64,000 nt of DNA from Nostoc sp. NMS8 (GTDB lineage: Bacteria > Cyanobacteriota > Cyanobacteriia > Cyanobacteriales > Nostocaceae). Numbering within the stretch: the stretch's first letter is position 1; each line of letters opens with the position of its first letter. The DNA is taken from the NCBI RefSeq assembly GCF_017115045.1, contig NZ_JABXKK010000068.1:208111-272110 (forward strand). Reading direction: 5' to 3'. The notes beneath the pieces are model-generated. The model did not search any database, was not told the DNA's origin, and saw nothing but the letters and a program-made list of their open reading frames with translations. Shown here one piece after another: positions 8,719-18,127 of the stretch. A program made the translations under genes and the position numbers.

Positions 8719-10182
8719 ATGACTAATTCTGTAGATTTTAGTGGTAGACCATTTCATTTCATTGGCATCGGTGGCATAGGTATGTCTGCTCTGGCATACG
8801 TTCTCACAAAGCGTCAATTTCCAGTATCAGGTTCGGATCTTCGTCCAAACCATATTACGCGCAAGTTGGAATCTATCGGCGCTCATATTTTTGGTAAACA
8901 AGAGGCAAGCAATCTTGAATTCTTTCGACCTCAAGTATTGGCTAATGCAGTAGTATTAAATTCACAAGAACAATTAACTCCTGATACTAACTCGAAATTG
9001 CCTCAAGTCATTTGTTCAACAGCAATTAATACTAATAATTTAGAATACAAAGCAGCGCTGGAATTAGGTTGTCCAACTTTACATCGTTCAGATGTACTAG
9101 CAGCTCTAATTGCCGAGTACTACAGCATTGCAGTGGCAGGAACACACGGCAAAACGACAACCAGTAGTATGATTGGCTATATGCTTTTGGAAGCAGGTCT
9201 AGACCCAACGATTTTAGTCGGTGGCGAAGTCAATGCATGGTCCGGTAATGCTAGATTGGGACAAAGCCAATATTTGGTAGCCGAGGCAGATGAATCAGAT
9301 GGTTCCCTGGTAAAACACGCTCCTGAAATTGGCATCATTACCAATATTGAACTCGATCATCCTGACCACTACGAGACATTAGAAGAAGTCATTGACATCT
9401 TCCAGACATTTGCTAAGAGTTGTAAAACCTTGATAGGTAGCATTGACTGTGCGACAGTGCGCGATCGCTTACAACCCACAATTACCTACAGCTTACACTC
9501 AGATACCAACGCTGATTACACCGTCACCAATATTGATTATCGGGCTGATGGCACCACTGCTTTGGTTTGGGAAAAAGGCAAAGCTTTGGGCGTATTGACA
9601 TTGCGGCTGCTCAGTCGGCATAATCTCAGCAATGCCCTAGCCGCCGTAGCTGTTGGTCGCGCCTTGGGTTTAGAATTTGGAGCAATTGCCAAAGGTATCG
9701 CTACCTTTGAAGGAGCAAGACGACGCTTTGAGTTCCGAGGTGAAGTCAATGGCATTACCTTCATCGATGATTATGCCCATCATCCGAGCGAGATTCGCGT
9801 TACTCTCGCCGCAGCCCGTTTACAGGCAAGACCAGGGCAAAGAGTGGTTGCCATCTTCCAACCTCACCGCTATAGCCGTACACTCACCTTTTTAGAAGAA
9901 TTTGCCGAGTCTTTTGCACATGCTGATTTGGTTGTGCTGACTGATATTTACAGTGCCGGTGAACCAAATTTAGGACAAATTAGTGGTGAAAGTCTAGCCG
10001 CAGAGATTGCTAAACAGCATTCTTCTGTCGTTTATCAACCAACTTTACCCGCAGTGTGTGAGTACTTGCTACAAACATTACGCCCAGGAGACTTGGCGTT
10101 GTTTTTGGGAGCTGGAAACTTGAACCAGGTGATTCCTGAAGTAATTACAACACTTTGTGAGCCTGCTAAAGCCACATCCTAA
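8719..10182 (+). CDS. murC: UDP-N-acetylmuramate--L-alanine ligase
   Basis: 487 residues, full length. N-terminal Rossmann domain FHFIGIGGIGMSALAYVL, central ATP-binding domain with VAGTHGKTTTSSMIGYML (P-loop) and EADESDGSL, then TNIELDHPDHYE and the C-terminal domain with DDYAHHPSEIRVTL and IFQPHRYSRT. It adds L-alanine to UDP-MurNAc in cytosolic peptidoglycan precursor synthesis. ATG 8719 is preceded by AGAGGAGC. murB follows 125 bp downstream on the same strand, so the two wall genes probably form one unit. Confidence 0.97.
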   Translation: MTNSVDFSGRPFHFIGIGGIGMSALAYVLTKRQFPVSGSDLRPNHITRKLESIGAHIFGKQEASNLEFFRPQVLANAVVLNSQEQLTPDTNSKLPQVICSTAINTNNLEYKAALELGCPTLHRSDVLAALIAEYYSIAVAGTHGKTTTSSMIGYMLLEAGLDPTILVGGEVNAWSGNARLGQSQYLVAEADESDGSLVKHAPEIGIITNIELDHPDHYETLEEVIDIFQTFAKSCKTLIGSIDCATVRDRLQPTITYSLHSDTNADYTVTNIDYRADGTTALVWEKGKALGVLTLRLLSRHNLSNALAAVAVGRALGLEFGAIAKGIATFEGARRRFEFRGEVNGITFIDDYAHHPSEIRVTLAAARLQARPGQRVVAIFQPHRYSRTLTFLEEFAESFAHADLVVLTDIYSAGEPNLGQISGESLAAEIAKQHSSVVYQPTLPAVCEYLLQTLRPGDLALFLGAGNLNQVIPEVITTLCEPAKATS

Positions 10183-10307
10183 AGTGAAGACTTTGCAAAG
10201 TTTTATTTCTGAGCAAAGCGACCCTCTAGTAACGGTTTCAGAAGTTAACTCCATTACCGTATCTTTGCGGTAAATAAATGTAAAAATTTTACCAAGAAAA
10301 AGTAAAA

Positions 10308-11309
10308 ATGACCATTTCCCAGGCCGCTGGAAACGTCTGCACAGTTTCTGCTTTGAATACAAAGAAACAGCAAACAGCTAATTCGGTGGAGAGTGAAGTA
10401 ATTTACTTACCCAATACTGATTGTGCAATCAAGTCTCAGGCTTCTTTGTCAGCGTTCACTTCCTATAGAGTTGGGGGAGAAGCACAGTTGTACGTTTCCC
10501 CCCGAAATGTAGAAGCACTGCAAGCAAGTCTTAAATACGCAAAAGAACGTGATTTAAAGGTGACAACGCTGGGAGCAGGTTCTAACTTGCTGGTAAGCGA
10601 TGGTGGTATATCAGGCTTAGTCATTGCGACTCGTCATCTCCGCTTCAGCAACTTTGACCCCCAAACCGGTCAATTAACCGTTGCTGCTGGAGAATCAATT
10701 CCTAGTTTGGCATGGGCAGCAGCGGAATTAGGATGGGAAGGTTTGGAGTGGGCTGTTGGTATCCCTGGAACAGCCGGGGGTGCAGTAGTCATGAATGCAG
10801 GGGCACATAATCGCTGTATTGCAGATATGTTAGTTAGTGCCCAGGTACTTTCACCCGATGGGACGCTAGAAACTCTTACCCCCGATCAATTAGGTTATAG
10901 CTACCGGACTTCATCATTGCAGGGTGGCGATCGCATCGTCACCCAAGCCACCTTACAACTTGCCCCAGGTGCAGACCCAGCAGCAGTTGTAGCAATCACC
11001 AAACAACACAAAAAGCATCGGTTAAGCACCCAACCATATAACTTCCCCAGTTGTGGTAGTGTGTTCCGCAATCCCAAACCTTACAGTGCTGGCTGGTTAA
11101 TTGAACAAACTGGTTTGAAAGGCTACCAAATTGGCGGAGCGCAAGTAGCACTACTTCATGCTAATTTTATCGTTAACCGTGGTGGAGCAAAAGCTAGTGA
11201 TATCTTCTGTCTCATTCGCCACATCCAACATCAAGTACAAGAACGTTGGTCTATTAATTTAGAGCCAGAAGTCAAAATTATCGGAGAGTTTCAAGGTGCT
11301 TGTGGATAG
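10308..11309 (+). CDS. murB: UDP-N-acetylenolpyruvoylglucosamine reductase
   Basis: 333 residues with about 45 non-conserved N-terminal residues, common in cyanobacterial MurB. FAD-binding PCMH fold: [65 protein letters not shown], and the C-terminal [13 protein letters not shown] with the catalytic serine, then [20 protein letters not shown] and HANFIVN. It reduces UDP-GlcNAc-enolpyruvate to UDP-MurNAc with NADPH. It follows murC (125 bp), which uses its product. Confidence 0.97.
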   Translation: MTISQAAGNVCTVSALNTKKQQTANSVESEVIYLPNTDCAIKSQASLSAFTSYRVGGEAQLYVSPRNVEALQASLKYAKERDLKVTTLGAGSNLLVSDGGISGLVIATRHLRFSNFDPQTGQLTVAAGESIPSLAWAAAELGWEGLEWAVGIPGTAGGAVVMNAGAHNRCIADMLVSAQVLSPDGTLETLTPDQLGYSYRTSSLQGGDRIVTQATLQLAPGADPAAVVAITKQHKKHRLSTQPYNFPSCGSVFRNPKPYSAGWLIEQTGLKGYQIGGAQVALLHANFIVNRGGAKASDIFCLIRHIQHQVQERWSINLEPEVKIIGEFQGACG

Positions 11310-11345
11310 GGAGTGGGGAGTGGGGAATGGGGAATGGGGAAGAAT
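11310..11345. repeat. GGGGAGTGGGGAATGG-type short repeats
   Basis: Immediately after the murB stop the spacer is a G-rich run of GGGAGTGG and GGGAATGG units. This repeat class recurs near 16490-16570 (opposite sense), 21065 and 62365. Confidence 0.7.
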
Positions 11346-11490
11346 TAATAACCAATGCCCAATCTCTAATGCCCAATTCCCTACTCCCATTCTATGAAGC
11401 ATTAATTATTGGTAAAAAAAGAGTCAAATTACTTACCGCATCTATAATTGAATTTGATTTGTTATTCAACGCACACGCGTACAAATAATT

Positions 11491-11838
11491 ATGACAGGAA
11501 AAGGACAGGGATTTGGCTTCGGCTTAGGAAAAATGAAAGAATTGGCTGAAGCTTTTAAGAAAGCGCAGCAAGTTCAAGAAGGTGCAAAGCGACTCCAAGA
11601 AGAATTGGAGCAAATGGAGATTCAAGGAGAATCTGGTGGTGGTCTGGTAAAAGTGATTGTCAGTGGGAACCAAGAACCCAAGCGGGTGGAAATTTCTCCA
11701 GAAGCTTTAGCAGAAGGTGCAGAAGTACTTTCCGATCTTGTAGCAGTGGCAATGAAAGAAGCCTACAACAAGTCCACAGCAACCATGCGAGAACGTATGG
11801 AAGAATTAACCAGTGGGTTGGAGTTACCTGGATTTTAG
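11491..11838 (+). CDS. YbaB/EbfC-family nucleoid-associated protein
   Basis: 115 residues. Begins with a Gly/Phe-rich segment ([29 protein letters not shown]), then the dimerising helix and the conserved core [30 protein letters not shown], ending [15 protein letters not shown]. Family members are small dimeric DNA-binding proteins that coat the nucleoid. ATG 11491 has no strong ribosome site upstream. It stands between murB and a phosphatase gene in the same direction. Confidence 0.92.
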   Translation: MTGKGQGFGFGLGKMKELAEAFKKAQQVQEGAKRLQEELEQMEIQGESGGGLVKVIVSGNQEPKRVEISPEALAEGAEVLSDLVAVAMKEAYNKSTATMRERMEELTSGLELPGF

Positions 11839-11998
11839 TCATTGGTCATTAGTCATTGGTGAGCCAGTGCGGTCTTGGGGGTTTCCCCCATGAGCAACTG
11901 GTGTTAGCGCAGCGTTAGCGACGTAGGAGCGTCACCCGAAGGGTCATTAGTCATTGGACAAAGGACAAATGACTATTGACAAAGGACAAATAATATCT
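11839..11998. repeat. CATTAGT heptamers plus hairpin repeat element
   Basis: The spacer holds TCATTGGTCATTAG heptamers on both sides of a stem-loop element (11861-11902: GCCAGTGCGGTCTTGGGG, loop, CCCCCATGAGCAACTGG) and GCGCAGCGTTAGCGACG repeat sequence. The hairpin is related to the inner part of the element at 29649-29854 in the opposite orientation. Confidence 0.7.
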
Positions 11999-12478
11999 AT
12001 GCCTTACAAGTTACTGTTTGTCTGCTTAGGTAACATCTGCCGATCGCCATCGGCAGAAAATATCATGAATCATTTAATTGAGCAGGCTGGCTTGAGCGAG
12101 CGCATCCTCTGTGACTCTGCTGGGACATCTAGTTATCACATTGGTAGCCCACCTGACAGACGTATGAGTGCTGCGGCTGCTGCAAAGTTGGGAATTAAAC
12201 TGCGTGGACGGGCACGCCAGTTTCAAAAGTCAGACTTTCAAGACTTTGATTTGATTTTAGCGATGGATCGAGAAAATTATGAGAATATCCTCACTCTTGA
12301 TCGCACTCAGGAATATAAGCATAAAGTGCGTTTGATGTGCGAGTTTTGCTCTCGACACACTCTAAAGGAAGTTCCAGATCCCTATTACGGCGGTGAAGAG
12401 GGATTTAATCAGGTTATTGATTTATTGATCGATGCTTGTGAAGGTTTACTGACAAAAGTTAAAAGTGAGGAGTTATGA
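11999..12478 (+). CDS. Low-molecular-weight protein-tyrosine phosphatase
   Basis: 159 residues from ATG 11999; an upstream in-frame ATG at 11954 lies inside heptamer repeats and would add repeat-encoded residues, so I reject it. The P-loop LFVCLGNICRSPSAE carries the nucleophilic Cys and the Arg; DSAGTSSYHIG follows; the general acid Asp is in VPDPYYGGEEGF near the C-terminus. The family removes phosphate from tyrosines, often on polysaccharide tyrosine kinases. A Wzc-like protein is encoded 12 kb away, but no direct link is visible. The stop is followed by TTAGGAG heptamers. Confidence 0.94.
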   Translation: MPYKLLFVCLGNICRSPSAENIMNHLIEQAGLSERILCDSAGTSSYHIGSPPDRRMSAAAAAKLGIKLRGRARQFQKSDFQDFDLILAMDRENYENILTLDRTQEYKHKVRLMCEFCSRHTLKEVPDPYYGGEEGFNQVIDLLIDACEGLLTKVKSEEL

Positions 12479-12537
12479 GTTAGGAGTTAGGAGTTAGGAG
12501 TTTTAATTTCTCACTTCTCACTTTTAACTCCTAACTT

Positions 12538-13221
12538 TTATTCCACCAGACCATGCTTCATCGCAAAACGCACTAATTCTGCTCGGTTGCTAGTTGAGGT
12601 TTTTCTCAATAAACTGCTAACGTATTTTTCTACAGTTCGAGGACTCAGGTGTAGCTGAAGACCCATTTCGGCATTAGAAAGACCATGAGTTAATAACTCT
12701 AAGACTTCTTGTTCTCTATGAGTTAGGGGTGAGTGCAGATGGGATGTCTGAATTTGAGTAGACAGAGAATTATGGACATCCCCCGCTTTTGTAGAGGCGG
12801 AAATACCCAAACTCTCTCTATGAGAAAAACGATACTCTGATTGGATAATTTGCGATCGCTCCAAAAGATTGCGGATTGCTGCTGCTAACTCTTCCAGTTC
12901 AAAAGGCTTGGGTAGATATAAATCGCACCCTGACTGGTAGCCCAGAATTCTTTCTTGGGTCTTAATGCGTGCCGTTAATAAAATTACAGGCAATAAACGA
13001 AACACTGGTTGCTGACGCACCCGACGCACTAGTTCATAGCCATTGATCCGTGGCATAACGATATCCGTGACAATCAAATCAGGATGATACTCATCCACCA
13101 TAAACAAAGCCTCTTGACCGTCATTAGCCGTGATCACTGAGTAGCCAGACAGTTCAAGATAGTCGCTAACAGACAGACGAGTGCCCAAATCATCATCCAC
13201 TATAAGGATCGTCAAGGGCAT
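12538..13221 (-). CDS. NarL/LuxR-type response regulator (Rre1/Ycf29-like)
   Basis: 227 residues. Receiver domain 1-120: LTILIVDDDLGTRLSVSDYLE (acidic pocket), HPDLIVTDIVMPRINGYEL (phospho-acceptor Asp), VILLTARIKTQERILGYQSGCDLYLPKPF (Thr and Lys). C-terminal LuxR HTH from about 165: LTHREQEVLELLTHGLSNAEMGLQLHLSPRTVEKYVSSLLRK. The receiver resembles cyanobacterial Rre1, the homologue of plastid Ycf29, from memory of the family; that assignment is moderate. No kinase gene is adjacent. It should bind DNA as a dimer once phosphorylated. Confidence 0.88.
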   Translation of the reverse strand: MPLTILIVDDDLGTRLSVSDYLELSGYSVITANDGQEALFMVDEYHPDLIVTDIVMPRINGYELVRRVRQQPVFRLLPVILLTARIKTQERILGYQSGCDLYLPKPFELEELAAAIRNLLERSQIIQSEYRFSHRESLGISASTKAGDVHNSLSTQIQTSHLHSPLTHREQEVLELLTHGLSNAEMGLQLHLSPRTVEKYVSSLLRKTSTSNRAELVRFAMKHGLVE

Positions 13222-13687
13222 GGATAATACACCCCTAGCATTTTTTTACTCAGAAATTTACTTCTACGTGTTCCATGAGTGAACACAAACAATAATAGTG
13301 TTCTTATGTTTCATACTATGACAGGATTATCAGCTAATTACTGCCTTTAGGGCTGATTTATAAAGAAAATCTTAAATCCTTAGGAAGGTTAATGAAGTCT
13401 AACTCACCTTTGACTACCCGTGCTTGAGAGGCACAAAGACCTTTGTAATTTGTAACAACTCATCAATATTCTGATCGGCGCTAACGGAAACGTCTCCGGC
13501 TTTGCTCCTGACTCCTAAATTCTGTTTCGATAACTTAAATTTGCTAGAAAACTCTTAATTGTGAACTTAAAAAAGCTAGATTAGTGATATGTGGTTCAAC
13601 ATTCATAGCGGTTCTAAGATACACCCTATAATTTACAAGCCAATCCAAATAATTTTTTAGGTACATTTAAAGCACACAAAATTATCA
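13222..13687. other. Divergent intergenic region between response regulator and smpB
   Basis: About 465 bp between divergent genes, so it must hold both promoters. A copy of the TAGCGGTTCT motif that ends the MITE at 59790 occurs alone at about 13607-13616. I see no RNA gene or ORF here. Confidence 0.5.
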
Positions 13688-14155
13688 ATGAGCGACAAGA
13701 ACGAAGGTTACAAAGTTATTTGCGACAACCGTCAAGCCCGTTATTTGTATGAAATTCTAGAAACTTACGAGGCTGGAATTGAATTGACAGGAACAGAGGT
13801 GAAGTCAATTCGTGCGGGGAAAGTCAATCTCCAGGATGGCTATGCTTTGCTTCGCAATGGCGAAGCATGGTTGATCAATGTGCATATCTCGCCTTACAAC
13901 GCTAGTGGACAATATTTCAATCATGAACCACGGCGTACACGCAAGCTATTATTGCATCGTCAAGAACTCCGTAAGCTAATTGGCAAAGTCGAACAGCAGG
14001 GTTTAACTTTAATCCCGTTGAAAATGTATCTCAAACGAGGCTGGCTAAAAGTGAGTATAGCCCTTGGCAAAGGTAAAAAGCTCCATGATAAGCGAGAAGA
14101 CCTGAAACGACGCCAAGACCAGCGTGACATTCAACGGGCAATGAAAAGTTATTGA
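13688..14155 (+). CDS. smpB: SsrA-binding protein
   Basis: 155 residues, full length. OB-fold core: ICDNRQARYLYEILETYEAGIELTGTEVKSIRAGKVNLQDGYALL, then VHISPYNASGQYFNHEPRRTRKLLLHRQE and the basic C-terminal tail HDKREDLKRRQDQRDIQRAMKSY. SmpB brings tmRNA to stalled ribosomes for trans-translation. ATG 13688 fits the family start. The tmRNA gene itself is not visible in this window. Confidence 0.97.
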   Translation: MSDKNEGYKVICDNRQARYLYEILETYEAGIELTGTEVKSIRAGKVNLQDGYALLRNGEAWLINVHISPYNASGQYFNHEPRRTRKLLLHRQELRKLIGKVEQQGLTLIPLKMYLKRGWLKVSIALGKGKKLHDKREDLKRRQDQRDIQRAMKSY

Positions 14156-14338
14156 GGATTTAGTGTTGCTAAACTACCACAGCCAGAGTGAGAAACAGAC
14201 TGCTGTGAAAACCATGTTGTATGTCTACAGCGTGAGTTATGAAAATGTCTAGTTTATAGCCGCAGATTGATTTTCTTAAGGTTGAGACTCGATACAGTGG
14301 TGGGTAACTTCAGACGACACCAAGAATTTTCACAACTT

Positions 14339-14620
14339 ATGAAAAGTAATTTCATTGCAGCTATTGGCGCTGGCGTTCTCACCTTGAGTATGGGAATTTT
14401 ACCCTTATCCCTCTCTGCCCAAGCTCAGACAAGTAATGATACCGGAGCCAGTACTACTGCTCCAACAACGACTACTGACGATCGCAACGATTTTGATTGG
14501 GGTTGGCTAGGATTGCTTGGTCTCTTAGGTTTAGGTGGTTTGGCTGGTAAGAAGCGTGATGACCGGGCGACTGCTTATCGCGACCCTAATGCCCCAAGTG
14601 CTACTACCTACAGAGATTAG
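14339..14620 (+). CDS. WGxxGxxG-type C-terminally anchored small exported protein
   Basis: 93 residues from ATG 14339; an upstream in-frame ATG (14267) would bury the signal. N-terminal signal KSNFIAAIGAGVLTLSMGILPLSLSAQAQ, a short Thr-rich mature part with many acidic residues, then WGWLGLLGLLGLGGLAGKK, which matches the WGxxGxxG C-terminal anchor motif followed by a basic patch and a hydrophilic tail. These proteins are thought to be sorted to the envelope; the processing enzyme is not established. An exosortase lies 6 kb away, but this is not a PEP-CTERM tail, so a link is speculative. Confidence 0.72.
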   Translation: MKSNFIAAIGAGVLTLSMGILPLSLSAQAQTSNDTGASTTAPTTTTDDRNDFDWGWLGLLGLLGLGGLAGKKRDDRATAYRDPNAPSATTYRD

Positions 14621-14698
14621 ACAATTCAAAGTTTATTCATGGAAAATTCAAAAGTTGTCAGGTTGTCCAGTAAGAAAACAACTGACAACTTATTTATG

Positions 14699-16117
14699 TT
14701 AATTTACTGCTGGTTCTGAATTAGTTGAATTTGTCTGGTTTTGAGCTAAAGGTGTCCAGTAGCTAGCAATTAAGGCAACGATCAGCCACCAGAGGGTATT
14801 AACTTCAGGACGATACCAGACAGTATCTACAGTGCCGTGAGCTAGCATACCCAACAAAATAGCGATCGCTCCAATTAACCAAAATCCCTCAACACTTTTC
14901 ACTTGTCGCAATCGTCGCACTTGCAAAAATGCCGTATTAAATGTGACAATTATGAGCCAGAGAAAGCAGGCTAAACCAACAAAGCCAGTTTCTACCGTCA
15001 CTTCCAACAATATCGAATAGGCACTCAAAGCAGTGTAACGAGGGTGTTGGTAGAGTGGATAAACTTTATTAAAAGAGGCGTGACCAGGGCCAATGCCGAA
15101 AATTGGGCGATCGCGAATCATCTCAAAAACAGCATCCCACACATTTCGGCGAAAATTATTACTACTATCTTTACGGTCGGCAAAAATACTGAATACCCGC
15201 AGGCGCACTGGCTCTACAAATATCACTGCTAGCACTAATACCCCAATCAAACCTCCCAAGACAATCGGCAGTGACCAAGTACGCCAAAAACGAGGCATTT
15301 CCACGCTTTTCCAATAAACTAGCAATGCCATCGCAGCTAAAAATGCTACCACTAGTCCAATCCAACCGCCACGACTAAAAGTCAGAATCAGGCAGGAAGT
15401 ATTGACAATTAACATTGTTAATGCTAGAGCTTTTTTAAGCCAGCTTTGCCATGCAAAAATTGCCACTAGGCTAAAAATTACTGCTGGTAAAAGGTATCCA
15501 GCTAATAAGTTGGGATTGCCTAAATAACTGTAGACTCTTGTCGTCTTAGACAGAGGAGATTCTGGATCAACCCAAGTCGCTAGTGCTGTGGCTCCAAAAA
15601 ACCATTGTCGCAACCCATATACGCTGACAATTAACGATACATGCAGATAAAGAATGATAATCCAAGACCGGAGGCGAGGCGACCTTAATACCCTGGCACA
15701 AAGGGTAAATAGTAGCAAATACAAGGTCAACGTACCCAAGTCATTAAGTGCTGCCTTTTTTACTGGTGATAATGCTGTTGCAACTGCGGCAACTCCCCAG
15801 TAGAGCAATACCAGTAAGTGAATCGGAGTGACTGACGAAACATTTGTTGTTGTGACTTCATCAGAAAGAGTCAACAACAGCCAAAATCCGGCACAAGCCA
15901 CTAGCAACAAACCCACCAACGTACTCGAAGCAAAAGGTGCAAGAGCATATATTAAGCTGAGTAAAGCAGTTGAGATCGCATCTCCCCACTGGAGCAAGAT
16001 GCTGGTTTGCCGCCAAGAACTTAACAGTCCCACCAGAGAGCGGTGTACATAACTGCTAGCAAGATATTCTTTGAGCGGTAAAGATGATAAAGTAAATCGT
16101 TGCCAGACTAAATTCAT
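14699..16117 (-). CDS. ictB: IctB-like multi-pass membrane protein (O-antigen ligase-like family)
   Basis: 472 residues from ATG 16117 (MNLVWQRFTLSS); in-frame starts at 16126 and 16135 also exist. About 10-12 hydrophobic segments. The Wzy/O-antigen-ligase-like core is visible: VYSYLGNPNLLAGYLLPAVIFS, LILTFSRGGWIGLVVAFLAA, FADRKDSSNNFRRNVWDAVFEMI and RPIFGIGPGHASFNKVYPLYQHPRYTALSAYS. These segments agree closely with the cyanobacterial IctB family as I remember it, first described as an inorganic-carbon accumulation factor; its true biochemical role is debated. The N-terminal YVHRSLVGLLSSWRQTS also fits. Confidence 0.9.
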   Translation of the reverse strand: MNLVWQRFTLSSLPLKEYLASSYVHRSLVGLLSSWRQTSILLQWGDAISTALLSLIYALAPFASSTLVGLLLVACAGFWLLLTLSDEVTTTNVSSVTPIHLLVLLYWGVAAVATALSPVKKAALNDLGTLTLYLLLFTLCARVLRSPRLRSWIIILYLHVSLIVSVYGLRQWFFGATALATWVDPESPLSKTTRVYSYLGNPNLLAGYLLPAVIFSLVAIFAWQSWLKKALALTMLIVNTSCLILTFSRGGWIGLVVAFLAAMALLVYWKSVEMPRFWRTWSLPIVLGGLIGVLVLAVIFVEPVRLRVFSIFADRKDSSNNFRRNVWDAVFEMIRDRPIFGIGPGHASFNKVYPLYQHPRYTALSAYSILLEVTVETGFVGLACFLWLIIVTFNTAFLQVRRLRQVKSVEGFWLIGAIAILLGMLAHGTVDTVWYRPEVNTLWWLIVALIASYWTPLAQNQTNSTNSEPAVN

Positions 16118-16573
16118 AAAAAACATTGCGATCAATTAGCCTGCCGACGCAGAACTTGGAATTGATCATAGTGCATACCTCTATAAAAAGGTAATGACGG
16201 AAATTGTACATCGTCTATGGCGCTCTTATTCCTAGCCATTAATCACTACCTTTAATCTAAAACCACCTTAGTCAATAGGAAGTTAAGATAGTTTTTCATG
16301 TACTTAGTACAACTTTACGTAAAATCGTGGTGAATTGAGGGTTGAAATTTTAATGCCGATACGCTTCTCTACGAGACGCTACGCGTAGCTTGCTTCCCCG
16401 TAGGGGTATGCTTTCCCGCCGCGTCGAGGCAAGGGCCAAGGCACACAGAGAATTCGCTACAAATTAATGATTTATAGATAAAAAATACGTCTTTCCCAAT
16501 CCCAAGTTCCCAATCCCCATTACCCCTTATCCCCAGAGGGGGCCCCACCTTCCCCAATCCCCAATCCCCAAGA
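16118..16573. other. Intergenic region with dispersed repeats
   Basis: About 455 bp upstream of ictB. 16363-16440 holds the palindrome-rich GCTTCTCTACGAGACGCTAC / GCGTAGC repeat typical of Nostoc intergenic DNA. 16490-16572 is a run of CCCCAATCCCCA-type units. An open frame across it on the minus strand is repeat-derived and not called. Confidence 0.65.
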
Positions 16574-18127
16574 TTAGACATCACTAATTGCTTGTGAAGG
16601 AGTCGCCACTTGCAGCGGCAAAGAAAGCACATAACGATATCCTGATTCTGGCGAACCTTGAATCAAAATGTGTCCACCATGCAATTCTGCCAGTTGACAA
16701 CTTAGTAATAGACCCAAGCTTTCACGAGAAAGACTTCCATGTGATTTAGCTAAATTTATACCGGAACTAGTAGCAAAGAATTTTGCGTGGGAATCACTCG
16801 AATTTTTGGAATTATCCACCGCTACTGATGAAGCATCTAGTTGCTCTTGGCCTTCTGCATGAGGATTGTAAGTTCCTACCTCACCTGTCAATTCCAGCAG
16901 CGACAAGGAATTAAGACGAAAATAGGGATCAACCTCAGTGATGCCATCTCCCAGCCAAGGATGGGAAACCCAAATAGTAATGTTGAGCGTATCTTCCTTG
17001 TAAGAAACATGAATGCGAACAATGCTACCTGTAGCCGAAAGTTGAATTACACTAAAAACCAGGTGATAGAGGATTTGCCGCACCTTGTCTTTATCTAAAG
17101 GCCAAATGCGATTGCGTCCCGGTTCTATAGACAGGCGAATATCTTGCTCGCGGCGGTTAGCCACTTCTTCTAGGGTATTGATAGCTTGTTGGCACAGCAT
17201 TTCAATATCCACAGGAGCTAGATTTAGCGCAGTTGAGTTTTCATCCATAGCTCCTAGTTCGGTAATTTCGTTTACTAGAGAAAGTAAGTACCGACCACTG
17301 TGTTGGATGATTTCTAAATATTCTCTCTGCTTAGTTGTCAAAGGGCCATAAATCTCACGTCCTAAAACACTAGCCATACCGAGTACAGATGTTAAGGGCG
17401 TGCGTAACTCCTGAGTTAGCTGACCCAAAAGTTCTAGTTTCAGTTGCTTGGTAGAAATAGAGTCGCTATCTTTAGTAGATGCGGTGATTTTAACCTCAGT
17501 ATTACGTTCGTCATTGAGTGAAAATATTGGAGCGTTTTTGGGAGTGCTTGATTCAAGTTTCCCTTGTAGGAGTCGGTTACGCTCAAATTCACTCATGCTC
17601 CAACGAGCGATGATTTGTAAAAACTCAATGTCTCGGTTTGTAAAATTGCGTGGGACTAAATCCATCACCGCCAATGCACCCAAACAATGTCCTTCAGCAT
17701 CTATCAGTGGCGCTCCTAAGTAAGCACGAATACCATAATCTTGCACTAACTTGCTGCTAGCAAGTACTGGATCTGTAAGCTTATGTGTATCATTAATTAC
17801 AAATATTTGTAAACTCTCTACTACCTGAGTGCAAAAGGATTCCCGGCGTAACAGTTGGCGGCTTTGTGCCAAATGATTCATCAATCCCAGTCTAGATAAG
17901 CCCACCGACGACTTGAACCAGTGACGTTCTTGATCCACAAATCCCAATATGGAAATTGGTGCTTCCAAAAAGTGGGCAGCAGTCTGTGTGGCTTCTTCAA
18001 AAACTGGAATCGTTTCTGGTTGCCGCAAACCTAAATCTGACAAAGCTTTGAGGCGTTGTTGTTCTCTTGATTCATGAGAATCCCAACCATCCTTTAGGGC
18101 AAATAATTTGTTTTCAGGCTCTATCAT
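16574..18127 (-). CDS. GAF-domain histidine-kinase-like protein with degenerate catalytic motifs
   Basis: 517 residues from ATG 18127 (GTG two codons earlier). An N-terminal helical region and a GAF domain (about 35-180: APISILGFVDQERHWFKSSVGL, AYLGAPLIDAEGHCLGALAVMD) precede a HisKA-like dimerisation domain. Its H-box reads LLGQLTQELRTPLTSVLGM, with Gln where the phospho-accepting His should be (about residue 240). In the HATPase-like domain the N-box reads QILYHLVFSVIQLS (both Asn lost) and the G1 box reads VSHPWLGDGI instead of DxGxG. The fold seems kept but autophosphorylation looks impossible, so I infer a signalling pseudokinase. No stops or frameshifts, so it is not simple decay. Confidence 0.82.
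   Translation of the reverse strand: MIEPENKLFALKDGWDSHESREQQRLKALSDLGLRQPETIPVFEEATQTAAHFLEAPISILGFVDQERHWFKSSVGLSRLGLMNHLAQSRQLLRRESFCTQVVESLQIFVINDTHKLTDPVLASSKLVQDYGIRAYLGAPLIDAEGHCLGALAVMDLVPRNFTNRDIEFLQIIARWSMSEFERNRLLQGKLESSTPKNAPIFSLNDERNTEVKITASTKDSDSISTKQLKLELLGQLTQELRTPLTSVLGMASVLGREIYGPLTTKQREYLEIIQHSGRYLLSLVNEITELGAMDENSTALNLAPVDIEMLCQQAINTLEEVANRREQDIRLSIEPGRNRIWPLDKDKVRQILYHLVFSVIQLSATGSIVRIHVSYKEDTLNITIWVSHPWLGDGITEVDPYFRLNSLSLLELTGEVGTYNPHAEGQEQLDASSVAVDNSKNSSDSHAKFFATSSGINLAKSHGSLSRESLGLLLSCQLAELHGGHILIQGSPESGYRYVLSLPLQVATPSQAISDV

Noticed and set aside
11300..11488. 62-codon ORF after murB
   Set aside because: Translated from GGGGAATGG repeats; no support.
13222..13687. 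tmRNA gene next to smpB
   Set aside because: No tRNA-like ends or tag reading frame are visible in the spacer.
16369..16632. 87-codon minus-strand ORF
   Set aside because: Composed of CCCCAATC repeats and overlaps the end of the kinase-like gene in another frame.
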